From assembly GCA_003223025.1 (NCBI GenBank), contig QHXR01000001.1, positions 446,248 through 510,247 on the forward strand: a DNA stretch of 64,000 nucleotides, given 5' to 3'. The translations under genes and the position numbers were made by a program. The stretch is from Acidobacteriota bacterium (GTDB taxonomy: Bacteria > Acidobacteriota > Blastocatellia > Pyrinomonadales > Pyrinomonadaceae). Positions 16,420 through 24,194 of this stretch are shown in pieces (the stretch's first letter is position 1; each line of letters begins with the position of its first letter). The notes below the pieces were generated by a model. The model was not told where the DNA came from. It saw only the letters and a list, made by a program, of their open reading frames with translations, and made no database searches.

Positions 16420-17677
16420 GTTCACCCAACTTCTTAATCTCGTTGTCACTAACGAGAGCATTCAGGAAAGCAACTAGTTGAGCGAAGTCCGACAGTAAGA
16501 ACTTCCCTTTTCCTGTCCAGACCTCCTCGCCTGTTACTTTTTTTCCAATCGGGTCGTTTTGATCGCTGTGTGCGTCTTCGTCAAAATACGAATTGAGGGT
16601 TATGGTGTCATCTGGAGACGGCTCGGATTTAAGTCTCCATTCGGCGAACTTGCATCCGATTACCGCGCTTCGAGATCCATACAAGGAAATCTTTGAATTT
16701 GCCATGCCTAGTCTCGAAAGGTCAGAAGCAATTTCTAACGGGGAATACTCATCGAAAATTAACCCGATGACGTGCGACGTGGTCTGCGTCCTCAGCGAAG
16801 AAATAATCCTGGAATTAATGTGCTCATCTCCCCAGGAATAACCACACGTTATCAGAATCGAGTCGTCTGCCCTTAAGAAGTTTGATAGCCGATCAAGCAA
16901 GCTCTCATACGGTTGTTTTTTCGAGTCTTTATATTTCAGGCTAGACGGGTAGATCAGCAAATCCTCGTCGTCGGGGTTTACACGCAGGATTTTTTCGGTC
17001 GCCTTATCGAAACGCCAGCCTAGTGAGCCGTGAATTTTCCAGAGTTTTGTCTGCTTTGAGAGGAACGACAGGTCTTCAACAGACTCCGGGTTAAAAAACG
17101 GTCTAAGGCTTCCGCAGAATCCGTCGTAATAAGGAATTTCTTTTTGTTCGAGGCCCAGTTCAAATAGGAAGTCGTAATTGGTTGTGAATATCTCGATAGG
17201 GTATTTGCGTTCCGCATGCTGAATCCAATCGGCGAAGTCCGTGTGAACTAAGTCGTCTACTATGTCTTGCGGAACTATATCGTTCCCAACTTTGTGAACG
17301 CTTACGATCTCTCGAATATTTTTCTTAATATTAGTGATCAGTCGCTCAAAATCCTCTTTTTGTAGTCCGTTTAATTTCTCACTACCGATAAAGGCAACCT
17401 TCTGTTCTAGATTCGACAATAGGGTTTCCACGTTAAAACGGTCAGCGCCCATGTCTGACTCGATTTGTTCTAGAGCCGTCTTAAACCGCGAGTCTGAATC
17501 GCCGACGGCTTTGACTATCATTTGTGTCATCTTACCGATCGCAGGCACGGTCAGTGTCTTGTCAGATTTTGTGGCCAAAGAACTGCCCGCTCCGAACAGG
17601 AACCCAATCCGTTTTTTGTCGGAGATGAGTATCTGTTTGATACCTCTTATGTATTCCGAAGGATCATGATTTAACAT
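16406..17677 (-). CDS. SIR2-domain NADase of a SIR2-HerA defence system
   Basis: This 423-aa SIR2_2-like protein is the effector. Sirtuin-type motifs are intact: FLFGAGSSLA (GAGxS at 29-33, NAD pocket), FTTNYDFLFE (catalytic Asn167) and KIHGSLGW (catalytic His216). SIR2 proteins in anti-phage systems hydrolyse NAD+ and stop growth of the infected cell. The C-terminal 100 residues are likely to contact HerA. HerA begins inside its 3' end (14-nt overlap). A ribosome site GGAAAAG precedes ATG 17677. A TTGACA lies 54-59 nt before the ATG, but no good -10 box was found. The gene looks visibly more AT-rich than the housekeeping genes around it. Confidence 0.9.
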   Translation of the reverse strand: MLNHDPSEYIRGIKQILISDKKRIGFLFGAGSSLATKSDKTLTVPAIGKMTQMIVKAVGDSDSRFKTALEQIESDMGADRFNVETLLSNLEQKVAFIGSEKLNGLQKEDFERLITNIKKNIREIVSVHKVGNDIVPQDIVDDLVHTDFADWIQHAERKYPIEIFTTNYDFLFELGLEQKEIPYYDGFCGSLRPFFNPESVEDLSFLSKQTKLWKIHGSLGWRFDKATEKILRVNPDDEDLLIYPSSLKYKDSKKQPYESLLDRLSNFLRADDSILITCGYSWGDEHINSRIISSLRTQTTSHVIGLIFDEYSPLEIASDLSRLGMANSKISLYGSRSAVIGCKFAEWRLKSEPSPDDTITLNSYFDEDAHSDQNDPIGKKVTGEEVWTGKGKFLLSDFAQLVAFLNALVSDNEIKKLGEHVKK

Positions 17678-17694
17678 ACTTTTCCATTTTCTCG

Positions 17695-17840
17695 CTAGTC
17701 GCGCGTGTTGTTGGAAGCTAAGAGCGCCGATGTCAACCCATTGGCGAAATAGGCTCCGTAATTTGCGATTGCTTCGTCAATCTTCTCGACGCTTTGGAGC
17801 CGTACAGAGCCTCTTGGACAATACGTTCCGAAGATTTCGC
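17695..17840 (-). pseudogene. Open frame with protein-like C-terminus, possible gene remnant
   Basis: The last 35 or so codons before TAG read like real protein (SVEKIDEAIANYGAYFANG, then LTSALLASNNTRD), but there is no ATG/GTG/TTG at a sensible place. The frame's upstream part overlaps the hairpin at 17848. It is probably the 3' end of a lost gene just upstream of SIR2. It could also be chance. Confidence 0.3.
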
Positions 17841-17847
17841 CGCAACA

Positions 17848-17890
17848 GAAAGGCTTCCGCCCATTTTCTGAGCGGAAGCCTTCTCGGTTG
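17848..17890 (-). terminator. Rho-independent terminator
   Basis: The perfect stem AGGCTTCCGC / GCGGAAGCCT, read on the minus strand, is followed by TTCTGTT. It closes the outer-membrane-protein-like remnant just upstream. Confidence 0.7.
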
Positions 17891-17893
17891 TGA

Positions 17894-18022
17894 TTAGAAT
17901 TCAATCTGCAAGGTGAGGGACTTGCGCTCCACGTAATTGTTCGGACCTTTATAACCAAGTCGGATACGGAATGCAACAAAAAAATAAAGCCTAAACGCTC
18001 GGTGGACTCTGCTTTCTGGCAG
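17894..18022 (-). pseudogene. C-terminal remnant resembling an outer-membrane barrel protein
   Basis: The last codons before TAA read AFRIRLGYKGPNN followed by YVERKSLTLQIEF. Alternating hydrophobic residues with a terminal Phe are the hallmark of the last strand of outer-membrane beta-barrels such as TonB-dependent receptors. The following hairpin terminator supports a former gene end. Nothing of the remaining gene precedes it: the frame is cut off by the stop codon of the zinc-ribbon gene at 18023. It is therefore a 42-codon relic next to the defence island. Identification is from composition only. Confidence 0.45.
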
Positions 18023-18280
18023 CTACTGCAATCGCATACCGCACGTCGAACAAAACTTGATCGGTTCGGTCATCAAAAGTCCGATCCAAAACAACGGAAA
18101 ACAGAAGAGCAACAGAACAACGAACACGACCCATCCGCCTGTCGAGATCTTGCTTCGCACGATTGGCGGCGTACCGGCCTGGCAGAACGGACAACGGAAC
18201 TGTGGGACCGTCGGATACGGATAGGTTTGTACCGGATAGCTGGGGGGACTCTTCGGTTGATTGTGAAATGGTGGCGTCAT
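18023..18280 (-). CDS. LITAF-like zinc-ribbon membrane protein, 85 aa
   Basis: The layout is Pro/Tyr-rich N-terminus (YPVQTYPYPTVPQ), CPFC, a hydrophobic insert of about 22 residues (GWVVFVVLLLFCFPLFWIGL) and CSTCG. This is the arrangement of LITAF-type domains, in which two CxxC knuckles bind one zinc and the hydrophobic segment between them inserts into the membrane surface. The bacterial role is unknown. The stop codon is in the same frame as the barrel-like remnant downstream. It lies 18 bp downstream of the next zinc-ribbon gene, so the two may be co-transcribed. Confidence 0.68.
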   Translation of the reverse strand: MTPPFHNQPKSPPSYPVQTYPYPTVPQFRCPFCQAGTPPIVRSKISTGGWVVFVVLLLFCFPLFWIGLLMTEPIKFCSTCGMRLQ

Positions 18281-18298
18281 AAATAGTTTACTGGCGCA

Positions 18299-19186
18299 TT
18301 ACGGCGTGATCCGAGCGTCGCTGAGAACCTCAGCACCTAATATTCGACGGACAAAAGTATCTTTCTCGAATGAAATTGTTCCACGCACTCTAACAACAAC
18401 ATTAAAGATGTTTTTGCCAGTTATCGTACCCCGCATCCGACAACGGAAGACGACAACGGTCTCCTCTCCGAATGAAGGTTGACTGGTCGCATTAGTCGTT
18501 GGTTGATCGCATTCTTCGATCCTTGAGAAAGGATGTCGATTCTGAAAACTCCTGCCTGCCTCATTGCTCATTTCCTGTAGGAGGACTTGATGAGCGCCAA
18601 CCAATCCACGTTGAAGTTCTTCGTTGGTCCACTTCGGTTGCCGAGACTGACTGCTTTCGTTTGAAGCTAGAGAGGTGGGGTTGTCCGGAGGCGGGCCTGA
18701 AAGAACAGTATTGTGATTGCCCGAAGACGAACCGTATTCCGGTTGACCAGATCGCACAGCTGAAGCGGCGGGTAGTTTGGGCAGTTCAGGTTCTGGAACA
18801 AATGCCTTTCCGAAGAAACCAAATGCCACCGTTCGATTTTCGATACCGACTTCACCCGACATAGTCGAAAAGATGAAGTAGTCGTTGTACCTTAGTTTTA
18901 GTAAGCCAAGGTTCTCTGCGATAACCCCAGCGCCGTATATCAGCCCATATTTTTCAACAAGACTATTTCTCAAGGCTGATTCATTGGGCTTTGAAACTAT
19001 CCCGATTATGGCAATTACCAAGAGGAGCGCCGCGAGTATGCCACCTGAGTTGGACCTGCTGTGAATAATCACAGATCTCACCGGGTTTTCCTTTCGTGGA
19101 TGGGCGATCGGATGTCCGCAGTTTGGACAGGTCGGAGCGTGCGCCGAAACGTTCTGTGCACATACAGGACAGGAAATTAGAGTCAT
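18299..19186 (-). CDS. Zinc-ribbon membrane protein, DUF4359-like
   Basis: This 295-aa protein starts with a double-knuckle zinc ribbon (CPVCAQNV, CPNCGHP), followed by a basic stretch and one membrane helix (GILAALLLVIAIIGIVS). A conserved-looking block (YGLIYGAGVIAENLGLLKLR, then FGFFGKAF) resembles DUF4359. A Ser/Pro-rich linker leads to a C-terminal beta-rich domain (ETVVVFRCRMRGTITGKNIF). The zinc ribbon should face the cytoplasm. No enzymatic motif is present. It precedes the LITAF-like gene by 18 bp. The function is unknown and the DUF assignment is from memory of its pattern. Confidence 0.7.
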   Translation of the reverse strand: MTLISCPVCAQNVSAHAPTCPNCGHPIAHPRKENPVRSVIIHSRSNSGGILAALLLVIAIIGIVSKPNESALRNSLVEKYGLIYGAGVIAENLGLLKLRYNDYFIFSTMSGEVGIENRTVAFGFFGKAFVPEPELPKLPAASAVRSGQPEYGSSSGNHNTVLSGPPPDNPTSLASNESSQSRQPKWTNEELQRGLVGAHQVLLQEMSNEAGRSFQNRHPFSRIEECDQPTTNATSQPSFGEETVVVFRCRMRGTITGKNIFNVVVRVRGTISFEKDTFVRRILGAEVLSDARITP

Positions 19187-19227
19187 ACCAGACTGACCTT
19201 TAACTGCTGAATTTTATAAGACTTGGG

Positions 19228-19575
19228 TTAGGACTTCGGTAGTGACACCAACTTTACCCGTTCGAGTGATTGCGTCTCAGCCAACTTCTTCCGTTCTTCA
19301 GAATGGAGGCGTGACATCTCCATCCTTTCTTCGCGAAGCTGCGCCGCAAAATCCAGAATGCCGGTTTGGCTCGCTGTTTTTAGTAAGGCATCCAATTGGG
19401 CCTTTTGAATTTCATAGAGTTTCGCTTGTTCGTCTTTTTGCGCGGCATCCAAAGCCATCCGCTCTTCTTTTTGAACAATTTTCAATTCCGGCCAAGTTAA
19501 GTTCTGGTTGCTTTGCCCGAGAGATGAAATACCAAAACACAAAACGGCGAATAGCGAAAGGAATAGAAGCTTCAT
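19228..19575 (-). CDS. Exported coiled-coil protein, 115 aa
   Basis: Start 19575 is chosen because it opens a normal signal peptide (LLFLSLFAVLCFGISSLGQ). An ATG four codons earlier also fits. The mature part is almost wholly helical with repeated LxxAQKDEQAKLYE-like segments and high Glu/Lys/Gln, consistent with a periplasmic coiled coil. No cysteines are present outside the signal. No family recognised. The gene lies 41 bp downstream of the DUF4359-like gene's start side and in the same direction, so it may be its upstream operon partner. Confidence 0.65.
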   Translation of the reverse strand: MKLLFLSLFAVLCFGISSLGQSNQNLTWPELKIVQKEERMALDAAQKDEQAKLYEIQKAQLDALLKTASQTGILDFAAQLREERMEMSRLHSEERKKLAETQSLERVKLVSLPKS

Positions 19576-19811
19576 CGGTTCTCTCATAGAAAATGATTTT
19601 AATTTGAATCTTTGTCCTAGGTATGGACGGTACTTCGATTTTACGCCTGCACTTTATCACACATCGGAAAAACTGAACGGCAAGAACGTCACTTTCGAAT
19701 TGAAACCAGCTAAAGTTGACGCCGGCAAGTGCAAAAGTGGCTCGGCAATCAGTTGGTGAATGGAGCAAAAATAAGTTGGTGAGCTAACGCCAAGCGGTTG
19801 GAAGGGTTTGC

Positions 19812-20066
19812 TCACTGACTACCTTTCGTCTCTACACTGATCGCATCACCCGCTGAATTCACCTCGAAGATTATGGTGTCGTCCCAGCAGGTGCAGTAGA
19901 CGGCTTTGGTTAGGGTGAATTTGTTTTTTCTGGTGTCCTTTGCTCGGTCGAGGTAGAAGACGTCGACTTCGGGGCGGGTGCCGGTGGTGGGTTTGACGAT
20001 CGTTAGGAAGGCGTCGGCGGTTGGTTTGGTTTTGTTTCCTCGCGGGTGGCCGAAGTAGCGCGGATC
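19812..20066 (-). pseudogene. 5'-truncated gene fragment fused to a repeat
   Basis: Reading the minus strand, about 85 codons of protein-like sequence (RYFGHPRGNKTKPTADAFLT, EVDVFYLDRAKDTRKNKFTL, AVYCTCWDDTIIFEVNS) end at TGA 19812. No start codon exists: going upstream, the frame runs straight into a partial TTAACCGCAGATGAC repeat at 20069 and a stop. The 5' part has therefore been lost at the repeat boundary. No family recognised. The C-terminal part contains CTC and WDD motifs. Confidence 0.55.
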
Positions 20067-20068
20067 AA

Positions 20069-20199
20069 TTAACCGCAGATGACCCAGTAAGAAGTTGGAA
20101 ACGGCGCGAGGTAATTAACCGCAGATGACGCAGATAGCGCGGATTGCACCAATTTTATTTTTTGCTTTGATCTGCGTCATCTGTGTCATCTGCGGTTAA
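20069..20199. repeat. Palindromic repeat plus an extra half-copy, TTAACCGCAGATGAC family
   Basis: A solitary left arm begins at 20069. It is followed at 20115-20199 by a complete palindrome (TTAACCGCAGATGACGCAGA ... TCATCTGCGGTTAA). The half-copy abuts the truncated gene fragment. Confidence 0.85.
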
Positions 20200-20231
20200 G
20201 ACCCAGACCGGCTGATAGTCACCCGCTCCAA

Positions 20232-20267
20232 CCAAAAAGGGCACTCGACCTTTCGATCGAGTGCCCA
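20232..20267 (-). terminator. Rho-independent terminator of the YNNDG-repeat gene
   Basis: The stem GGGCACTCGA / TCGAGTGCCC, read on the minus strand, is followed by TTTTTGG. Confidence 0.8.
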
Positions 20268-20290
20268 GTGTGGGTGAGGAATTGTTTAGG

Positions 20291-20869
20291 TTACTGTCCG
20301 AAGATCGAACCTAGGATGCCCCTGCCGGTGTTACGCGAACCGTAACGCGACGAACGATTGATGCCGTCCTGGTAGCCGCGTTGGAATCCCTGCTGGAAAT
20401 ACTGCTGATACCGGCCGCCCTGACCATTACCGCCGCGATATGAACGGTTGCTTCGACCGCCGTTCTGAGCAACACGCTGGCCTTCGCGAAAACCGTCCTG
20501 GTAACCCTGGCGCATCGCTTGTTGAGCCGCCTGCCTGTTGCCGTTGTTGTAACCGTCGTTGTTATAGCCGTCGTTGTTATAGCCGTCGTTGTTGTAGCCG
20601 CCGTTGTTGTAGCCGTCGTCGTTGTAGCCGCCGTTGTTGTAGCCGCGGTTGCGTTGAGCACGAGCTCGCGCTGCTGCTTCGCGCTGCTGGCGGATTCGGA
20701 ATGCACGACGCTGGTCAGCACGCTGGCCTTCCTGATCCTGGTTGTAATAACCGTTGTCCTGCTGAGGGTAATAGCGACCCTGCTGCGCATTCGCCGTCAG
20801 ACCGCCGGCCAAGATCACAACAGCGCCGATCGCTGCCATTCCTAAAGTATTTTTGATTGCTCTGATCAT
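20291..20869 (-). CDS. Secreted Tyr/Asn/Gly repeat protein, 192 aa
   Basis: AAGGAGA lies 9 nt before ATG 20869. A signal peptide (GMAAIGAVVILAGGLTANAQQ) leads into a mature protein of very biased composition: a Gln/Arg/Ala-rich helix, then tandem 5-residue units of the YNNDG/YNNGG kind (about eight). The C-terminal half is rich in Gly, Arg and Gln with recurrent GYQDGxREGQR and GFQRGYQDGINR segments. It is probably a periplasmic or surface low-complexity protein. No family or enzyme motif recognised. It has its own terminator. The repeated codons make length variation by slippage likely. Confidence 0.75.
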   Translation of the reverse strand: MIRAIKNTLGMAAIGAVVILAGGLTANAQQGRYYPQQDNGYYNQDQEGQRADQRRAFRIRQQREAAARARAQRNRGYNNGGYNDDGYNNGGYNNDGYNNDGYNNDGYNNGNRQAAQQAMRQGYQDGFREGQRVAQNGGRSNRSYRGGNGQGGRYQQYFQQGFQRGYQDGINRSSRYGSRNTGRGILGSIFGQ

Positions 20870-21350
20870 TTAAATATTCTCCTTTGACCTGATGCGGCCT
20901 CTTATGCCAATGAGATGGCAATCGACGTGCCCCGAAGGAAATGCTCAGTGAAATGGAGATCGTGAGAAATGCAGAGACTGGTATCGTATGGATGTGCACG
21001 ATAACGATTGCGAAGCGATCACTAGACCCACAATGCCGAACAACGAGATCGATCTCTCAAATTTGAGATGTGATTGCCGGAAACCAAAGCCAAAGACCAC
21101 AGGTCAAACATCGGATTTTTATCTTAATGTTATGTCTAACGGGTACTTCCGCCGATTTTTTGTTGACGTTCGGCGACTCCAGAGCTAACTTCACCTCGAA
21201 CCAAGCCTAGCTCAACTTACTTCATCTGCTGCTCCGAAATCTGTCGGCGCACCCGATTCACCATAGTGAGCTCCCAAACACTGCCGCACTCAAATCGCGC
21301 CCACTAGCTTCACCGTAATCGCGATTCGAGGTGCCGCTCCGGAGAAATTT
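20870..21350. other. Intergenic region between divergent secreted-protein genes
   Basis: This 481-bp gap must hold both promoters. No palindromic repeat, tRNA or convincing ORF seen. A 66-codon frame at 20988-21188 has no homology-like features and is not called. Confidence 0.5.
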
Positions 21351-22634
21351 GTGAAATTGAATAATTTTAGACGCAGTGCTGCGTCGATGTTGACGTTTGC
21401 GATGATGCTGATGTTGTTTAGCCCGAGCCTGGTCTGGGCGAACTCGCGCCTGGCTCCGCTTGATACGACCGCGGGTGCCAGAGCGACAGCGCTTTCGGGA
21501 ATCATGAAGCGGGATGTCCGAAAGGAGTTTTCGCGAGAGGAACTCGATCAGATGCGTTCAGTCCTGGCCGATCTTGTCGAAGGCAATAGAGAAGTTGCGG
21601 ACCTTTTCCCGGCCGCGCCGGGAGCCGGGAAAACTTCCGGTAAGGGCAATCAGTACGACGCGATCCGGGAGCAGATCCAAAACATGTCGGACAAAGAGCT
21701 CACCATGCTGAGATCGGCGATGGATCCCGTTTCCATGCAGAGAAAGTTGGCGAGATCTAGAGCCGTGATCGCAAACTTCAAGAACACAGCGAACACCGTC
21801 GGGCTGCCGGGGATCGATTCGTATTGCGGAGCTCCGGTTTCGACCGAGGCCATCATCGCATCGGACGTCGTGTATTTCCTGGCCGAAGCGGTCAGGGACA
21901 TCGCTCAAGACGGATGCAACGAAGTGGTCGTGATCTTGGGCGAGGGCGGTAATCTCAGAGCGGCTTGCTTGATCACCGACGCGGTCTACATCATCGCGAA
22001 GGCTGTCAACCAAGGAATCCATTTCTGCGATGACGACTATGCGGCTTCGGTCGGCCAGGCCAGTTACGATCGCCTGGGCCATATCCACGATGATCTCGCA
22101 GCGAGCGTTGCCAATGACGATTCCAACAAGTCGATGATCGTCAATAACGACAATACGAACAAGGATACGATCGTTAATAACGACAACACGAACAAGGACA
22201 CGATCGTTAACAACGACAACACCAACAAGACGACGATCGTGAACAATGACAACGCGAACACCGCCGCTCTTACGCTTCTTATCAACGCGGCGCTCACGCA
22301 GATCATTGACAACGCGAATGCGAACAAGAACGAACTGAAAAATCTCTTGTTGCGAACTCAGATCGAGGCGGACCTGGCTTCGACCGACGCTGCAGTTCTG
22401 GTAGCGCTTTACCAGACGCCCAGCACAGTGTGCACGACTCCGAGCATTCCGAATCCGACCACCCAGTGCGGGCTTCTCGATCTGGTATCCGCGATCGTGC
22501 ACGAGACGATCGTGAATCAAGGGAACTCAGCCTCCGCTCAGGCGCTATGGGTTCAGGCTGAAGCGCTGAAAGCGAGCCAACCCAAGGCTGCTTATGCGAC
22601 CTTCCGAAAGGCATATAAGGCTTCGTCGAAATAA
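21351..22634 (+). CDS. Secreted protein with 11-residue Asn-rich tandem repeats
   Basis: The start is a GTG with GGAGA 6 nt upstream, giving a signal peptide (MLTFAMMLMLFSPSLVWA). The mature protein has a helical N-terminal domain (about 45-135) and a Cys-containing domain (SYCGAPVSTEAIIASDVVYF, DGCNEVVVILGEGGN, AACLITDAVYII). Four tandem 11-residue units of the form NNDNTNKDTIV follow, then a helical C-terminus that includes a CTTPSIPNPTTQC loop. The repeat units have the Asn-ladder look of beta-solenoid or coiled stalk modules. No family recognised. A strong terminator follows. It is probably periplasmic or on the outer surface. Confidence 0.75.
   Translation: MKLNNFRRSAASMLTFAMMLMLFSPSLVWANSRLAPLDTTAGARATALSGIMKRDVRKEFSREELDQMRSVLADLVEGNREVADLFPAAPGAGKTSGKGNQYDAIREQIQNMSDKELTMLRSAMDPVSMQRKLARSRAVIANFKNTANTVGLPGIDSYCGAPVSTEAIIASDVVYFLAEAVRDIAQDGCNEVVVILGEGGNLRAACLITDAVYIIAKAVNQGIHFCDDDYAASVGQASYDRLGHIHDDLAASVANDDSNKSMIVNNDNTNKDTIVNNDNTNKDTIVNNDNTNKTTIVNNDNANTAALTLLINAALTQIIDNANANKNELKNLLLRTQIEADLASTDAAVLVALYQTPSTVCTTPSIPNPTTQCGLLDLVSAIVHETIVNQGNSASAQALWVQAEALKASQPKAAYATFRKAYKASSK
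22110..22259 (+). repeat. 33-bp tandem repeat inside a coding sequence
   Basis: Four in-frame 33-bp units at 22110-22241 plus a partial fifth encode the NNDNTNKDTIV-type repeat of the secreted protein. Units 2 and 3 are nearly identical at the DNA level. Confidence 0.85.
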
Positions 22635-22650
22635 CTTGTTTCAAATTGGA

Positions 22651-22693
22651 AACCGCCGATAGATTTTGATGTTCTATCGGCGGTTCTTTTTTT
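22651..22693 (+). terminator. Rho-independent terminator
   Basis: The 13-bp perfect stem AACCGCCGATAGA / TCTATCGGCGGTT is followed by CTTTTTTTG. Confidence 0.9.
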
Positions 22694-22716
22694 GTCTGTC
22701 GACGGAAGTTTTCTTC

Positions 22717-22977
22717 GCACACATTTTTTTGAACGCGAATTTGGCGGATTATATTCCTCCGGTAGCACATTTTTTTGAACGCGAATTTGGCGGATCGAGC
22801 GGATGAAAACGGATATGATCTTTTAGATTCATCCTTCTCGTTTTCTTGTTCTCTTTTAAAGAGCGACGCCCGTCCAGCGCATAGGAAGCCAAACCAGGAA
22901 ACACACCACACACGAAACTAAGGACCTCAAATCCGTCTTAATCCGCCTGATCCGCCAACTTCGCGTTCAAAAAAAGC
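22717..22977. repeat. Inverted repeat, TTTTTTTGAACGCGAAT family
   Basis: Two left-arm copies (22717 and 22765) carry TTTTTTTGAACGCGAATTTG then GCGGA. The right arm (22931-22977) is the reverse complement, GATCCGCCAACTTCGCGTTC. The loop holds a short CTCGTTTTCTTGTTCTC segment and no gene. A second member is at 23.95 kb. Confidence 0.8.
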
Positions 22978-22998
22978 GTACTATCGGCGCAATACGAG

Positions 22999-23907
22999 CT
23001 AAACCCGATCGCAAAGTTGGCGGTACTTACATGTCTTGCAGAAATTCTCCATCGGCGTCATTTCAAACTTCTCCTTTGGAAATGGAATGTTGAGTTCGGG
23101 GATTTCGCAGAATTCGTGCATGGCGTCGGTCTGTTCTTTGACGCGGATGGTGAAGTCGTCGAGGTCGTACTCGTTCAGCACGACGGTTGTTTCCTTGTAT
23201 TCGGGTAGCAGATACGCGACGGTGGTGCTGATCTCGGACAGATCGGTGCCGAATTGGAAGTTGGCCCAACCGGCGTAGCCGCGAAGTTGGATGCTGTGCT
23301 TGGCGTAATCTTCTTTGCCGGTCTTCCAGTCGATGATGTGCAGACGATCGTCGACGGGGAAGAGAAAATCGACTTTGCAATACGCCTTCTGATTATCGAT
23401 GCGGCACTCGCCGAACTTGTTGTTGTCTTCGAACTCGATGATCCAATCTTCTTTTGTCACGAGTGCTTCTTCGAAAAGCCACTTGAGACGATCGCTCTCG
23501 AGAAAGTTTTTCATCGCGAGCATGACCGGCTCGAAGATCTCCGTGTCGAAGTTAATCGAGTCGCGCTTTTTGTAATAGACATCTTCGAACGTTTTCTCTT
23601 TGCAGATCTCGTGCGTTGTGCGTCGTGAGTAGTCGTAGAACTTTTCGCGATCGATTACGTCGGCGGATTTCTGCAAACGACTGAGCAGTGCCTGGATGAG
23701 TTTGTGACTGATGTTGCCGATCTCGAGCGGGACGGTCGTGAGCTCTTTGAGCACGGCGATCTTGCTCAGGTTTTCAAGATCACGTTTACGGTAGTACTCG
23801 TAGAAATATTTCCGCTTGCACTGCGAGAAAGTATTGAACCGCGAGTACGACCATCCGAGGATGTCCGTGAATTCGAATTTGCGGAGGCGTTTGGCGTATT
23901 CGGACAT
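22999..23907 (-). CDS. PD-(D/E)XK nuclease with Fe-S cysteines (Cas4/AddB-like)
   Basis: This 302-aa protein has the RecB-family nuclease core: CKVDFLFPVDD followed by LHIIDWKTGKED (Asp, Asp, x-Lys). It also has QLRGYAGW, the usual QxxxY helix. One cysteine lies in the N-terminal segment SQCKRKYFYEYY and three at the end (CKTCKYRQLC), the four-cysteine pattern that holds a 4Fe-4S cluster in Cas4 and AddB. It is expected to degrade or process DNA ends. No cas or addA gene is nearby. ATG 23907 starts the conserved region. The frame extends further upstream only through repeat DNA. It could serve recombination, repair or defence. Confidence 0.85.
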   Translation of the reverse strand: MSEYAKRLRKFEFTDILGWSYSRFNTFSQCKRKYFYEYYRKRDLENLSKIAVLKELTTVPLEIGNISHKLIQALLSRLQKSADVIDREKFYDYSRRTTHEICKEKTFEDVYYKKRDSINFDTEIFEPVMLAMKNFLESDRLKWLFEEALVTKEDWIIEFEDNNKFGECRIDNQKAYCKVDFLFPVDDRLHIIDWKTGKEDYAKHSIQLRGYAGWANFQFGTDLSEISTTVAYLLPEYKETTVVLNEYDLDDFTIRVKEQTDAMHEFCEIPELNIPFPKEKFEMTPMENFCKTCKYRQLCDRV

Positions 23908-23944
23908 TTGGGTGCGAGGAATCTGTGGGTAAGTTATCACACGC

Positions 23945-24184
23945 ACACATTTTTTTGAACGCGAATCGGGCGGATCAGGCTGATAAAACCCGGATCGGAC
24001 TTTACCGGCCACTTCTTTTCGTGTTCCTTTTCGTGTGCTTAGTGTGGTTCGTGGTTCCGCTTCCAAAGAGGGTGACCACGAATCACACGAAGCACACGAA
24101 AACGAACACGAAACAAAAAACCCTTGCCTTAAAATCCGTCTTAATCCGCCTGATCCGCCCGATTCGCGTTCAGAAAAATGTGCG
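23945..24184. repeat. Nested inverted repeats (GAACGCGAAT outside, CACGAA inside)
   Basis: The outer arms are ACATTTTTTTGAACGCGAAT (23945) and ATTCGCGTTCAGAAAAATGT (to 24184). Inside them sits a complete CACGAA-unit palindrome at 24016-24115. One repeat family is thus inserted in the loop of another. Confidence 0.82.
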
Positions 24185-24194
24185 TTGATAGTTA

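Noticed and set aside
22110-22259. CRISPR-like regular repeats
   Set aside because: 33-bp units without spacers, in frame and coding. Not a CRISPR array. No cas genes are in the window.
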